Under the pieces are notes generated by a model. That model was not told where the DNA came from. It ran no database searches and was given only the letters and a program-made list of their open reading frames with translations. From Dehalococcoidia bacterium (lineage in GTDB: Bacteria; Chloroflexota; Dehalococcoidia; GIF9; UBA5629): a DNA stretch of 32,498 nt. Numbering within the stretch: position 1 is the stretch's first letter; the number at the start of each line of letters is the position of its first letter. The translations under genes and the position numbers were made by a program. Shown here piece by piece: positions 24,785 through 32,370 of this stretch. The DNA is taken from NCBI GenBank assembly GCA_016930155.1, contig JAFGHL010000123.1:1-32498 (forward strand), in the 5' to 3' direction.

Positions 24785-24970
24785 TTAACCTCGTGCCGTC
24801 TCTCCCGCTTTATACGTATAATACGCTGCATCAATTAACCACCATACTCCAACTCCACCAAGTGTAATGAGCTTTAATACACCCAATAGAATCTGACCTT
24901 GAAAAAAACGATCAGCCCCGAAATATCCTAGCAACCATGATAAAATCATCACAATGTATTTCCTGTCCAC
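24785..24970 (-). CDS. TM2 domain protein
   Basis: This 61-residue protein starts at GTG 24970, with AGGAGG about 7 nt upstream. It has two membrane helices with the TM2 signature: LLGYFGADRFFQGQILLGVLKLITLGGVGVWWLIDA contains the GxDRFxxG turn and the WWxID end. TM2 proteins are widespread; their role is unknown. The gene is AT-richer than its surroundings. Confidence 0.85.
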   Translation of the reverse strand: MDRKYIVMILSWLLGYFGADRFFQGQILLGVLKLITLGGVGVWWLIDAAYYTYKAGETARG

Positions 24971-25064
24971 TGTTATTCCTCCTGATTCATCTTATTTCCA
25001 CATGCTTGTATCCAGTATATGATTACCAATTACTATATAAATGCCTATTCACAACGCCACGTGT

Positions 25065-25499
25065 TTAATCAATCCCAGCCGGTATCTTTTTGACGGTTAA
25101 AAATAAACGATATTCTTCTTTAGATAGTTGTTTTCCAAGCTCCGGATACGGTTGCACAAGTAAGGTGAATTCATATTGCCTATAAGTATTTATATCCGGC
25201 TGGTTTGTCGTGCCCGGCTCGGTCAGCACTATTCGTGAAATCAATCCATTATCGTTTATCAGAAGGACACTGATCACTCGCCCCGCCCAGAAGCAGGTCG
25301 CGCCTTTTGGACACCGACTGTCCTCCTGTATTCCTTCAAACTGCAAGGTAATATGTTCGCTTTTTATTTCGGCGATCTGGCCTATGGACAACGAGAATTC
25401 TTTATCGAGGGAGGCCTGGATGTTGCCTTCGCTACTCTGGCATCCAACCGTAGTCATTAATAAAAGTAGAGAGCCGATTAGAAGAAAATGCCTGAACAT
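25065..25499 (-). CDS. Predicted lipoprotein
   Basis: This 144-residue protein has a signal peptide ending TTVGC, with lipid-attachment Cys20 (near-consensus lipobox). The mature domain contains the pair Cys63-Cys69 in SRCPKGATCFWAG, a motif seen in small uncharacterised secreted lipoproteins and probably a disulfide. The rest is beta-rich. Base composition is lower in GC than the neighbouring metabolic genes. Function unknown. Confidence 0.75.
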   Translation of the reverse strand: MFRHFLLIGSLLLLMTTVGCQSSEGNIQASLDKEFSLSIGQIAEIKSEHITLQFEGIQEDSRCPKGATCFWAGRVISVLLINDNGLISRIVLTEPGTTNQPDINTYRQYEFTLLVQPYPELGKQLSKEEYRLFLTVKKIPAGID

Positions 25500-25636
25500 T
25501 TGATAATAGTCTAAATCTCATCTCATGCATCTGCAAGCTGTAACCATACAACTATGATATAATCCGCTTTAACAGGCGGAGGTATTGGGTATGATGGAGA
25601 ATGTTGTAATCAAATGCGATAAGGAGATGAGTGGTT

Positions 25637-26545
25637 ATGCTTAGCCTGCAGGCAAGATTACTTGAAGTATATTTCCGGCTTCAACATGCTTTCGCACCCA
25701 GGACTAATGAGACCGATTTACAGAAAGAACGTATTGAATTAGATAAGCTGGGCGCCATGTTCAAGCTGCCCAAAGGGGTCGCAGTCGAAAAAGTGTCCGC
25801 CGGCGGCGTTCCGGCTGAATGGTTGATCCCTCCCGGCATACCCGAAGGCAGGGTGGTACTCTATCTGCACGGCGGGTCCTACACATGCGGCTCCTGCAAT
25901 TCGCATCGCTCCCTGGTCGCCAATATCGCTATCGCCTCTAAAGCCCGCGCATTAACGCTCCATTACAGGCTGGCGCCGGAGCATCCCCACCCGGCGGCGG
26001 TCGAGGATGCCGTCGCTGCCTATAAATGGCTGATTGACGGCCGCGTCGATCCGAAGCACGTGGCGATAGCCGGTGATTCAGCGGGGGGTGGCCTGGCCCT
26101 CGCACTATTGCTCAGCCTGAGGGATGCGAATATCCCCATGCCTGCAGCCTGCGTCTGCCTCTCACCCTGGACCGACCTGACGTTCTCCGGGGAAACATGG
26201 AAGAGCAAAGCCAAAGCCGACCTGATTATCTTCGATTATAAGGAACATGCGTTCGCCAAGATGTACCTGGGCGGGCTCGATGCGAAGACTCCCCTGGCAT
26301 CGCCGCTCTACGCCGACCTGAAAGGGCTGCCGCCGCTGCTGGTGCAGGTGGGGTTGGACGAGGTACTCCTTGCAGACTCGACCCGACTGGTTGAGCGCGC
26401 AAAAGAAGCCGGCGTAAACGTCGTGCTTGCTGAGTGGCCAAGGATGCAGCATGTATGGCAATTTGCGGCCAGCTTTATGCCCGAAAGCCGCAGTGCTGTT
26501 AAGCAGATCGGCGAGTTTATCGACAAACATTGCGGGCGAACCTGA
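25637..26545 (+). CDS. HSL-family alpha/beta hydrolase (esterase/lipase)
   Basis: This 302-residue serine hydrolase has the oxyanion motif HGG at 78-80 (LYLHGGSYTCG), nucleophile Ser148 in GDSAGGG, Asp241 (GLDEVLL) and His272 (MQHVWQ). This is the classic hormone-sensitive-lipase layout for short acyl esters. ATG 25637 is 10 nt from AAGGAG; an in-frame GTG at 25631 is also possible. The last codons and stop lie in a fragment of the dispersed repeat (26534-26561), so the natural C-terminus may have been changed slightly. It is alone on the + strand after the lipoprotein. Confidence 0.92.
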   Translation: MLSLQARLLEVYFRLQHAFAPRTNETDLQKERIELDKLGAMFKLPKGVAVEKVSAGGVPAEWLIPPGIPEGRVVLYLHGGSYTCGSCNSHRSLVANIAIASKARALTLHYRLAPEHPHPAAVEDAVAAYKWLIDGRVDPKHVAIAGDSAGGGLALALLLSLRDANIPMPAACVCLSPWTDLTFSGETWKSKAKADLIIFDYKEHAFAKMYLGGLDAKTPLASPLYADLKGLPPLLVQVGLDEVLLADSTRLVERAKEAGVNVVLAEWPRMQHVWQFAASFMPESRSAVKQIGEFIDKHCGRT

Positions 26546-26561
26546 AGGTACGTCCCTACAG
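26534..26561. repeat. Fragment of the GGGGCGG repeat family
   Basis: GGGCGAACCTGAAGGTACGT plus CCCTACAG matches the tail of the elements at 6410-6435 and 26928-26953. It overlaps the last four codons and stop of the esterase gene. Confidence 0.65.
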
Positions 26562-26653
26562 CGGAGAGAAGATAAGCGGGTTTATCGACAGATGGGCCTG
26601 AACCGGCGTATAATTTTTCAAGATCAATATGACTATCATACAGGTAGAATGCC

Positions 26654-26878
26654 GTGACTGATATTGATCCGAATTCACTGCGCAGGCAAAAAGAGCTGGA
26701 TATTGCAGCGCTGAGGGCCAAGTCGGCAGCACTGGAAAAGAGGATGAGGGAGCTGTTGCAGCGTATCGACGGCAACTCCAATTACAGGAACGACATCATC
26801 TGGCTTGCCCAGGAGATCAACAAGATACAGAGGCAGATAAAAGTACTGGAATCGGATGACACCGGCAGGTGTATCTGA
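26654..26878 (+). CDS. Small coiled-coil protein of unknown function
   Basis: This is a 74-residue, charged, almost wholly helical protein with heptad-like Leu/Ile/Met spacing (LRAKSAALEKRMRELLQRI; INKIQRQIKVL). GTG start at 26654 with no strong ribosome site, so it is moderately uncertain. Its TGA stop is directly followed by the composite repeat at 26879. No family recognised. Confidence 0.5.
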   Translation: MTDIDPNSLRRQKELDIAALRAKSAALEKRMRELLQRIDGNSNYRNDIIWLAQEINKIQRQIKVLESDDTGRCI

Positions 26879-26953
26879 GTCATTGCGAGGAGTAGCGTAG
26901 GGGCGGGTTTTTAAATCCGCCCGATAAGGGCGCAACTGAAGGTGCGCCCCTAC
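26879..26953. repeat. Composite repeat: REP-like half plus GGGGCGG palindrome
   Basis: GTCATTGCGAGG (26879-26890) belongs to the REP-like family. It abuts a full copy of the other family: outer arms GTAGGGGCG (26897-26905) and CGCCCCTAC (26945-26953), inner hairpin arms GGGCGGGTTT and AAATCCGCCC. It separates the 3' ends of the coiled-coil and enoyl-CoA hydratase genes and provides the stop of the latter. Confidence 0.8.
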
Positions 26954-27633
26954 AGAGCAGACCCTATCGGCAGGTCCATGCCTCTTGAGACGACATGCTT
27001 CAGCTTGCGCACCGCATTTTGATCGTAACCGGCTATTTTTTCGGCCAGCTTTTCTGCTTCTACTTGCAGATCGGCGCGGGGCACCACACGGTTGACCAGT
27101 CTCATCTCCAGAGCCTCCTGCGCTCCGACGCGGCGGCCGGTCAGCAGCAGGTCGAGCGCGTGGCCGGGACCTACGGCGCGCGGCACGGTCTGCGTGGCGC
27201 CGGCTGCTGGTATGATGCCCAGCGCCACCTCCGGCAGCCCGAACACCGCATCTTCAGCGGCGATCCTGATATCGCAGCACATTGCCATCTCGATGCCGGA
27301 GCCGAAGACGTAGCCGTGCAGCGCTCCGATAACGGGCTGCGGCAGGTTGAGGAAGAGTCCCCACACGTCCCTGTGCCAGCGCGAATGGCGGGCAAATACA
27401 GGCGCGGGAGCGGAGAGGAACTCGCTCAGATCGGCGCCGGCGCAGAAGGCCTTCTCCCCCGCGCCCTTGATTATGGCGACGTGCACGTCGCCGTCAGCTT
27501 GAATGGCCGACAGGACCTCGTAAAGCTCGTCGCGCATGCGGACGTTGTAGATATTCAATACCCTGGGGCGGTTAAGCGTAATGAAGGCGATGCGCCCCTT
27601 CTTCTCGAAGATGATGGTCTCAAACCCGCCCAT
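26950..27633 (-). CDS. Enoyl-CoA hydratase/isomerase family protein, C-terminally shortened
   Basis: This 227-residue crotonase-fold protein has oxyanion motif KAFCAGADL at 61-69, and both catalytic glutamates of true hydratases, Glu115 (GSGIEMAM) and Glu135 (GLPEVALG), 20 apart as in rat crotonase. The protein stops at LPIGSAL, about 30 residues short of the usual ~255-260. The missing piece is the C-terminal helix that ends in the TED-EG-AF-EKRKP pattern, seen intact in the neighbour. The stop codon lies in the edge of the repeat. It starts one base inside the upstream stop (TAATG). Activity or trimer assembly may be impaired. Confidence 0.85.
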   Translation of the reverse strand: MGGFETIIFEKKGRIAFITLNRPRVLNIYNVRMRDELYEVLSAIQADGDVHVAIIKGAGEKAFCAGADLSEFLSAPAPVFARHSRWHRDVWGLFLNLPQPVIGALHGYVFGSGIEMAMCCDIRIAAEDAVFGLPEVALGIIPAAGATQTVPRAVGPGHALDLLLTGRRVGAQEALEMRLVNRVVPRADLQVEAEKLAEKIAGYDQNAVRKLKHVVSRGMDLPIGSAL

Positions 27634-28364
27634 TACTTCCCCTTGAATGTGGGTTTACGCTTCTCTTTGAAGGCCTTGATCCCTTCGGTGCGGTCTTCGG
27701 TGGTATGCAGCAGGAAGTAGATGTCGCCCTCGAGCTGCAGCCCCTGGGCCAGCGTCATATCCAGTCCCTTGTATACGGCCTCTTTGCAGTATCTCAGCGC
27801 CCACGAAGCCTTGCCGGCCATCTCATGTCCCATCTCGATCGCAACGTTCAGCACATCTTTAGCCGGCGCGACCCGGCTGACCAGCCCGATACGAAGGGCC
27901 TCGGCAGCCGATATCGTATCTCCGGTCAGCATCAGCTCTATTGCCCTGGCGCGGCCCACCAGGCGCGGCAGCCGCTGTGTGGCGCCGTCGTACGGTATCA
28001 AGCCCCGCTTGATGCCGGGCAGGGAGAAGCGCGCCGTTTCCGCCGCGATCCTGATATCGCAGGCCAGAGCCAGCTCCAGTCCGATTCCGATGGCGTCACC
28101 GTTGACGGCTGCGATCAGCGGGCAATTGAGCGATGCGACAGGCGCCGACAGCGAAAAGGCGGGCTGTTCCCCGCGGGTGGGTGCAGAGTCTCCGCAGAAG
28201 ACAGGGCCGCTGCCGGTGATGACAGCGGCCCTGATCTCAGTATCGTAGTTCAGTTCATCGCAGATTGCAGCCAGCCCGGCAGCCAGGTCGGGACCCAGCC
28301 CGTCCTGCGCCAGCCTGATTACAGCCAGTCCGCGATCGCATTCGAAAGTAGCAGTTGAACTCAT
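27633..28364 (-). CDS. Enoyl-CoA hydratase/isomerase family protein with one catalytic Glu missing
   Basis: This 243-residue crotonase-fold protein has a complete C-terminus (TEDRTEGIKAFKEKRKPTFKGK). Glu97 (GIGLELAL) matches the first catalytic Glu. The second, expected 20 residues on, is Gly117 (FSLPGIKRG). The oxyanion segment is FCGDS rather than FCAGAD. This suggests an isomerase-, hydrolase- or decarboxylase-type reaction instead of simple hydration. It lies 6 nt after a CaiB gene and overlaps the start of the next hydratase-like gene, so all are co-transcribed. Confidence 0.87.
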   Translation of the reverse strand: MSSTATFECDRGLAVIRLAQDGLGPDLAAGLAAICDELNYDTEIRAAVITGSGPVFCGDSAPTRGEQPAFSLSAPVASLNCPLIAAVNGDAIGIGLELALACDIRIAAETARFSLPGIKRGLIPYDGATQRLPRLVGRARAIELMLTGDTISAAEALRIGLVSRVAPAKDVLNVAIEMGHEMAGKASWALRYCKEAVYKGLDMTLAQGLQLEGDIYFLLHTTEDRTEGIKAFKEKRKPTFKGK

Positions 28365-28370
28365 AAGCGG

Positions 28371-29561
28371 CTACTTCTTGGCGGGTACCTCGGCCTGCAG
28401 GACCAGCTTCCTGGCCTTGAAGTCCTCGACCTGCTCTCTGATATATCCGATCTCCAGCAGCACCTCAGTCGTATGCTCGCCCAGCATGGGCCCCGGCCTC
28501 AGCACCTTGCCCGGTGTCTCCGAGAACTCCGCGTTGACGCCCTGTAGCTGCACCTTGCCCCACTGGGGATGGTCCTGGAACTCATACACGCCGGTGGCCT
28601 TGCAGTGCGGGTCGCTCTGCAGCAGCTCCACGATGCCCTGGCCCTGCGCGGCGGGCACACCCTGCAGCGCCAGCAGCAGCGCCCAGACATTGGCGGGGGT
28701 AGTGAAGAATGTCTCCTCCAGTATGGCCGTGAGCTCTTTATCATGCTTCTTACGTGCTCCGGCAGTGGCGAAACGCGGGTCCGTGGTGAGGGCGGTCAGT
28801 CCCAGCACCTTGCAAAGGGATTGCCAGTGCGTATCTTTGGGACAGTAAATGTAAAGCCAGCCGCCGTCGATGCCCTGGTATAGGCGGTCGAGCGCGCCCA
28901 ACCCCTTGATATCGGGCTTGCCCAGATATTTTCGTTTCATGCCCTTGTACTGAATGAAGTTGCCCGACTGCAGGGTGACGGCCGAGCGCAGCAGGGAGGT
29001 CTCCACAAACTGTCCCTTTCCTGTGCGCAGCTTGTTGAAGAGGGCCAGGGACGCGCCGAAGGCGCCCAGCATGGGCCCCATCTCGTCGTTCAGAGATATT
29101 TTATGAAAAACAGGCGTCTTGCCGGGTCCGCCCTGGCCCGACATCTGGCCGCTCATGGCCTGGAAAAGGGGATCGTAGCCGGGCCGCTCCGCATCGGGAC
29201 CTTTCGATCCGAATGCGGGCATGGAGATATATAGAATGTCAGGTTTGATCTTCTTGACCGTTTCGAAGTCCATGCCAAGCTTTTTCATAATGCCCGGACG
29301 GGAGTTCTCCACCACCATGTCGCAGGTGGCGATAAGCTTGTGTGCGATCTTTCTGGCCTCTTCCTGCCTGAGGTCGATGACGATACCACGCTTGCCGCGG
29401 TTAACGCCCATGAACCCGCCGGCCAGCATGCGCCAGGAGTCCCCATCGATGGGCTCGATCTTGATCACGTCCGCGCCCAGGTCGGCCAGTTCGCGGCATA
29501 CGCCGGCGCCGGCCAGCATGGTGGTGAAATCCGCTATTCTGATCTTCTCAAGTGGCATCAT
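28371..29561 (-). CDS. CaiB/BaiF CoA-transferase, catalytic Asp present
   Basis: This 396-residue class III CoA-transferase starts MMPLEKIRIADFTTMLAGAG. Asp159 (KISLNDEMGPM) falls at the position of catalytic Asp169 of formyl-CoA transferase, counted 22 residues before the GKGQ turn. Other family parts are intact (GAEV/GADVIKIEP strand, RPGIMKKLG, AFGSKGP loop). It starts 4 nt after the stop of the paralogous gene upstream. The two may form a heteromer in which only this subunit carries the anhydride-forming Asp. The operon continues with two hydratase-family genes. Confidence 0.9.
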   Translation of the reverse strand: MMPLEKIRIADFTTMLAGAGVCRELADLGADVIKIEPIDGDSWRMLAGGFMGVNRGKRGIVIDLRQEEARKIAHKLIATCDMVVENSRPGIMKKLGMDFETVKKIKPDILYISMPAFGSKGPDAERPGYDPLFQAMSGQMSGQGGPGKTPVFHKISLNDEMGPMLGAFGASLALFNKLRTGKGQFVETSLLRSAVTLQSGNFIQYKGMKRKYLGKPDIKGLGALDRLYQGIDGGWLYIYCPKDTHWQSLCKVLGLTALTTDPRFATAGARKKHDKELTAILEETFFTTPANVWALLLALQGVPAAQGQGIVELLQSDPHCKATGVYEFQDHPQWGKVQLQGVNAEFSETPGKVLRPGPMLGEHTTEVLLEIGYIREQVEDFKARKLVLQAEVPAKK

Positions 29562-29565
29562 GGCC

Positions 29566-30744
29566 TTATTTCCTCCTCGGAGCCAGTTTAATTACATTTT
29601 CCTGCTTCAGGCGTTTTATATCCTGCGCCGAATAACCCAGCTCTCTGAGCACCTCGCGCGTATGCTGTCCGGGCTGCGGCGACGGCCCCTTGATCTTTCC
29701 CGGAGTGTCCGCCAGCGCCACCGGCACGCCCATCTCCCTGACGGCGCCCTTTTTAGGATCTTTGACGGTCTGCACCATGTCGTTGGCGATCACCTGCTTA
29801 TAGCCCATGAAATCATCGACATTTTGCACGGGCGCCACGGGCAGTCCCTGATCGCCCAGTTGCTTCAGCCACTCGTCGCGATTTTTGCTTTTGTAGATAG
29901 GCTTGATCATGGACATTACCTGCGCGTTGCGTGGTGGGAAGAGCAGGAAGGGCGCTCCCTCGAAAAGCGGGTCGGTCAGCCACTCATCGTGGCCCAGCTC
30001 AAGGGCAAACTGCATGAAGAATTTGGGATTGCCCAGACCGGTGAACAGCCACTTGCCGTCCTTGCACTGATAAGGACGGTAGAGGGGCATCGGCCCGGTG
30101 GGCCCCCATGGGGCGCGGAACATGCCTTCGAAATCGACGTTGAACTGGCGGAAGGTGCTGAGAATGACGCGGAAAAGCGAGACATCGATCTTCTGCCCTT
30201 TGCCGGTCTCCTCGCGCACGCACAGGCCGGATACGATGTAGAAGGCCGCGTCTACGGCGGTATACAGGCTGGCCAGCGGCAGCACGACGAAAAGCGGGTG
30301 CGTGGCCAGCCCCTGCTCGGTGTAAACCGAGGCCACCGTGCTCACGATCTGCTCGTAGCCGGCCCAGCCTGCGTACGGCCCCTTCGGGCCGAATCCCGAG
30401 ATCGAGCAGTAAACCGCCCGCGGGTTCAATTCCTTTATCTTGTCGTAGCCGATGCCCAGTTTATCGGCCGTGCCCGGCTTGAAGTTCTCGATGATTACAT
30501 CGGCTTTTTTAGCCAGGTCGAGGGCGATCTTGAGCCCCTCGGGCTTTTTCAAGTCCAGCATAATACCTTTTTTACTGCGGTTCCAGGCTAAAAACCCGTC
30601 CTGGCCACGCATGGGGTCACCGCCCGGCCGCTCAACCTTGATAACTTCGGCGCCCTGCTCCGCCAGCAGCGTGGCCGCGAACGGGCCCGCGATATACTGG
30701 CCGAAATCGAGCACCCTGATACCGGTCAATGCTCCTTGTGTCAT
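29566..30744 (-). CDS. CaiB/BaiF family protein, catalytic Asp replaced
   Basis: The 392-residue protein has the normal family opening (GIRVLDFGQYIAGPFAATLL) and loop SGFGPKGPYAG, and the GKGQ turn. At the catalytic Asp column it has Ser159 (VLPLASLYTAVDAAF); the nearest acidic residue is Asp165, six residues on. By itself it may not form the usual aspartyl-CoA anhydride. It is paired with an Asp-bearing paralogue 4 nt downstream. An AAGGAGGTTACC ribosome site precedes ATG 30744. It lies 27 nt after the M20 peptidase gene. Confidence 0.88.
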   Translation of the reverse strand: MTQGALTGIRVLDFGQYIAGPFAATLLAEQGAEVIKVERPGGDPMRGQDGFLAWNRSKKGIMLDLKKPEGLKIALDLAKKADVIIENFKPGTADKLGIGYDKIKELNPRAVYCSISGFGPKGPYAGWAGYEQIVSTVASVYTEQGLATHPLFVVLPLASLYTAVDAAFYIVSGLCVREETGKGQKIDVSLFRVILSTFRQFNVDFEGMFRAPWGPTGPMPLYRPYQCKDGKWLFTGLGNPKFFMQFALELGHDEWLTDPLFEGAPFLLFPPRNAQVMSMIKPIYKSKNRDEWLKQLGDQGLPVAPVQNVDDFMGYKQVIANDMVQTVKDPKKGAVREMGVPVALADTPGKIKGPSPQPGQHTREVLRELGYSAQDIKRLKQENVIKLAPRRK

Positions 30745-30771
30745 GGGTAACCTCCTTATTTATTGGTAAGC

Positions 30772-32235
30772 TCAACTGCATGAACTGGTAATCAAGCGAA
30801 TGAAAAAGCTGATCATCTCGCCGTAGCTGTCGATCGCGATACTCTCGTTGACGCCGTGTATGGATGCCAGCTCCCCCGATCTGACGCGCTCAGGCGCGAA
30901 CCGATAGCAGCAGGGAGACAGGTCTGCGAAATAGCAGCTGTCGGTCCTGCCCAGCACCAGCGTGGGCGCCACTATGGCGTCGGGCATGATCTCCCGTATG
31001 GTATCGTTGAGCATGCCGAAGCTCCAACCGGAGGTAGGAGAGACGGGGGAGGGCTCAAAGACATTGCCGGCCAGGGGACGAATTCTAACGCGCGGATCGC
31101 CTATTATCTTTGTCACGCGTTGTGAAACGCTTTCGATGGTGTCTCCCTGCAGTATGCGGAAGTTAATCACCGCCGTGGCCAGCATGGGAAGTATATTGTC
31201 CTGGTCGCTGCCCCGGAACTGAGTGGGCGCCGTGGTCGTCCTGATGGAGGCGTCGGTCACGGGTTTGGCCGCCAGTTGCCGTTTGACCAGATCGCCGAAC
31301 AGCCACATGTTGGCGAAGATCATTTTAGTGGGGAAAGGCATCTCAGGGCCCAGGTAGTCGAACAGCGCCGCGGCAGGCCCCGTAAAACGTGCGGGGAAAG
31401 GTTTGGCCTGCAGCCTGGCGATAGCGGTTGCCAGTATGCCGACCGCCGTCTGACGCGGCGGCTGAGCGGCATGGCCTCCCTCCGCTTCGGTGCTCAATTC
31501 CAGCGATACGTAGCCTTTCTCGGCGATGCCGATCAAAGCTATCCAGCCGGGTATGCCCGGTGCGACCCCCTGCGTGACCGCCATGCCTTCGTCTATGATA
31601 TATTCGAATTCCAACCCCTGTTTCCTCAGATGTTCGGCGATCTTGCCAGCCCCCTCTTTTCCGCCGACCTCTTCATCGAAGCCGGAGGCAAGGTATATCG
31701 AGCGGGACGGCTTGAATCCATCCTTGGCCAGGTATTCGACAGCCTCCAGAATGCCCATCAGGCTGCCTTTGTCGTCCAGCGTACCCCTGCCCCAGATGCG
31801 GCCGTCGGCTATCCGGCCCGAGAAGGGCGGATGGACCCAGCCCTCGTCGGAGGCCGGCACGACGTCCTGATGCGCCATCAGCAATACAGGCTTCAGATCA
31901 GGGTTGCTGCCCTTCCAGCTACAGAGCAGGCCGTAGCTGTTAATAACCTGCTTCTCCAGAGTGGCGTGCGCCGCGGGGAAGGATTGCTCGAGAAATGAGT
32001 GGAAGGCTGAAAACTGGCTGAAGTCAAATTGGGAGCGGTCATGGCCTGAGACCGTTTTGATCTTAACGGCCTGCGACAGGCGCCCGGCAGCGGCATCGAT
32101 GTCGATGGAATAGTCGACCTTTTCAGGGGCTTTGGTCTGTTTGGACTTGAAGGCGGCTGTCCTGGCCGCAACGGCAGCTATTACAATGATGATGGCCAGT
32201 GCCGCGAGCGACACTGCAATGACCCAGAATAACAT
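30772..32235 (-). CDS. Membrane-anchored M20 family metallopeptidase (PM20D1/CPS1-like)
   Basis: This 487-residue protein has an N-terminal membrane helix (~3-25), then the M20 di-zinc peptidase. Metal and catalytic residues are visible: His122 and Asp124 (LLMAHQDVVP), Asp154-Asp155 (GTLDDKGS) and Glu188-Glu189 (GFDEEVGG). The GWVHPPFSGRI segment and the long spacing put it near carboxypeptidase S/PM20D1, which cleave or make N-acyl amino acids and short peptides. It is the first gene of the CaiB-CaiB-hydratase operon. It could release an acid that the CoA enzymes then process; that link is inferred. Confidence 0.9.
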   Translation of the reverse strand: MLFWVIAVSLAALAIIIVIAAVAARTAAFKSKQTKAPEKVDYSIDIDAAAGRLSQAVKIKTVSGHDRSQFDFSQFSAFHSFLEQSFPAAHATLEKQVINSYGLLCSWKGSNPDLKPVLLMAHQDVVPASDEGWVHPPFSGRIADGRIWGRGTLDDKGSLMGILEAVEYLAKDGFKPSRSIYLASGFDEEVGGKEGAGKIAEHLRKQGLEFEYIIDEGMAVTQGVAPGIPGWIALIGIAEKGYVSLELSTEAEGGHAAQPPRQTAVGILATAIARLQAKPFPARFTGPAAALFDYLGPEMPFPTKMIFANMWLFGDLVKRQLAAKPVTDASIRTTTAPTQFRGSDQDNILPMLATAVINFRILQGDTIESVSQRVTKIIGDPRVRIRPLAGNVFEPSPVSPTSGWSFGMLNDTIREIMPDAIVAPTLVLGRTDSCYFADLSPCCYRFAPERVRSGELASIHGVNESIAIDSYGEMISFFIRLITSSCS

Positions 32236-32283
32236 ATCGCCGCTCCTCTTTACCGACTATGGAATTGTAGCATAATGGCTCCA

Positions 32284-32312
32284 TTGCATCCATTACGCCG
32301 ATGTAGTATAGT
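32284..32312 (+). promoter_or_regulatory. Possible promoter for the MFS transporter gene
   Basis: TTGCAT (3/6) and TATAGT (5/6) are separated by exactly 17 nt, in the divergent gap before the ATG at 32371. Confidence 0.4.
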
Positions 32313-32370
32313 GCGTTGAATTTACAGCGCGAAACCGGGCGGGGGGACGAATAAGAAGGAGGTTACCGTT

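Noticed and set aside
29221-30591. Long open frame (456 codons) on the + strand
   Set aside because: Antisense shadow across two CaiB genes; composition is typical of a mirrored GC-rich gene and no motif is present.
28371-30744. First idea that both CaiB proteins lack the catalytic Asp, taking the VSL-x-x column as the site
   Set aside because: Counting along formyl-CoA transferase puts Asp169 in the GDS motif 22 residues before the G-x-GQ turn; by that alignment one protein keeps it and one does not.
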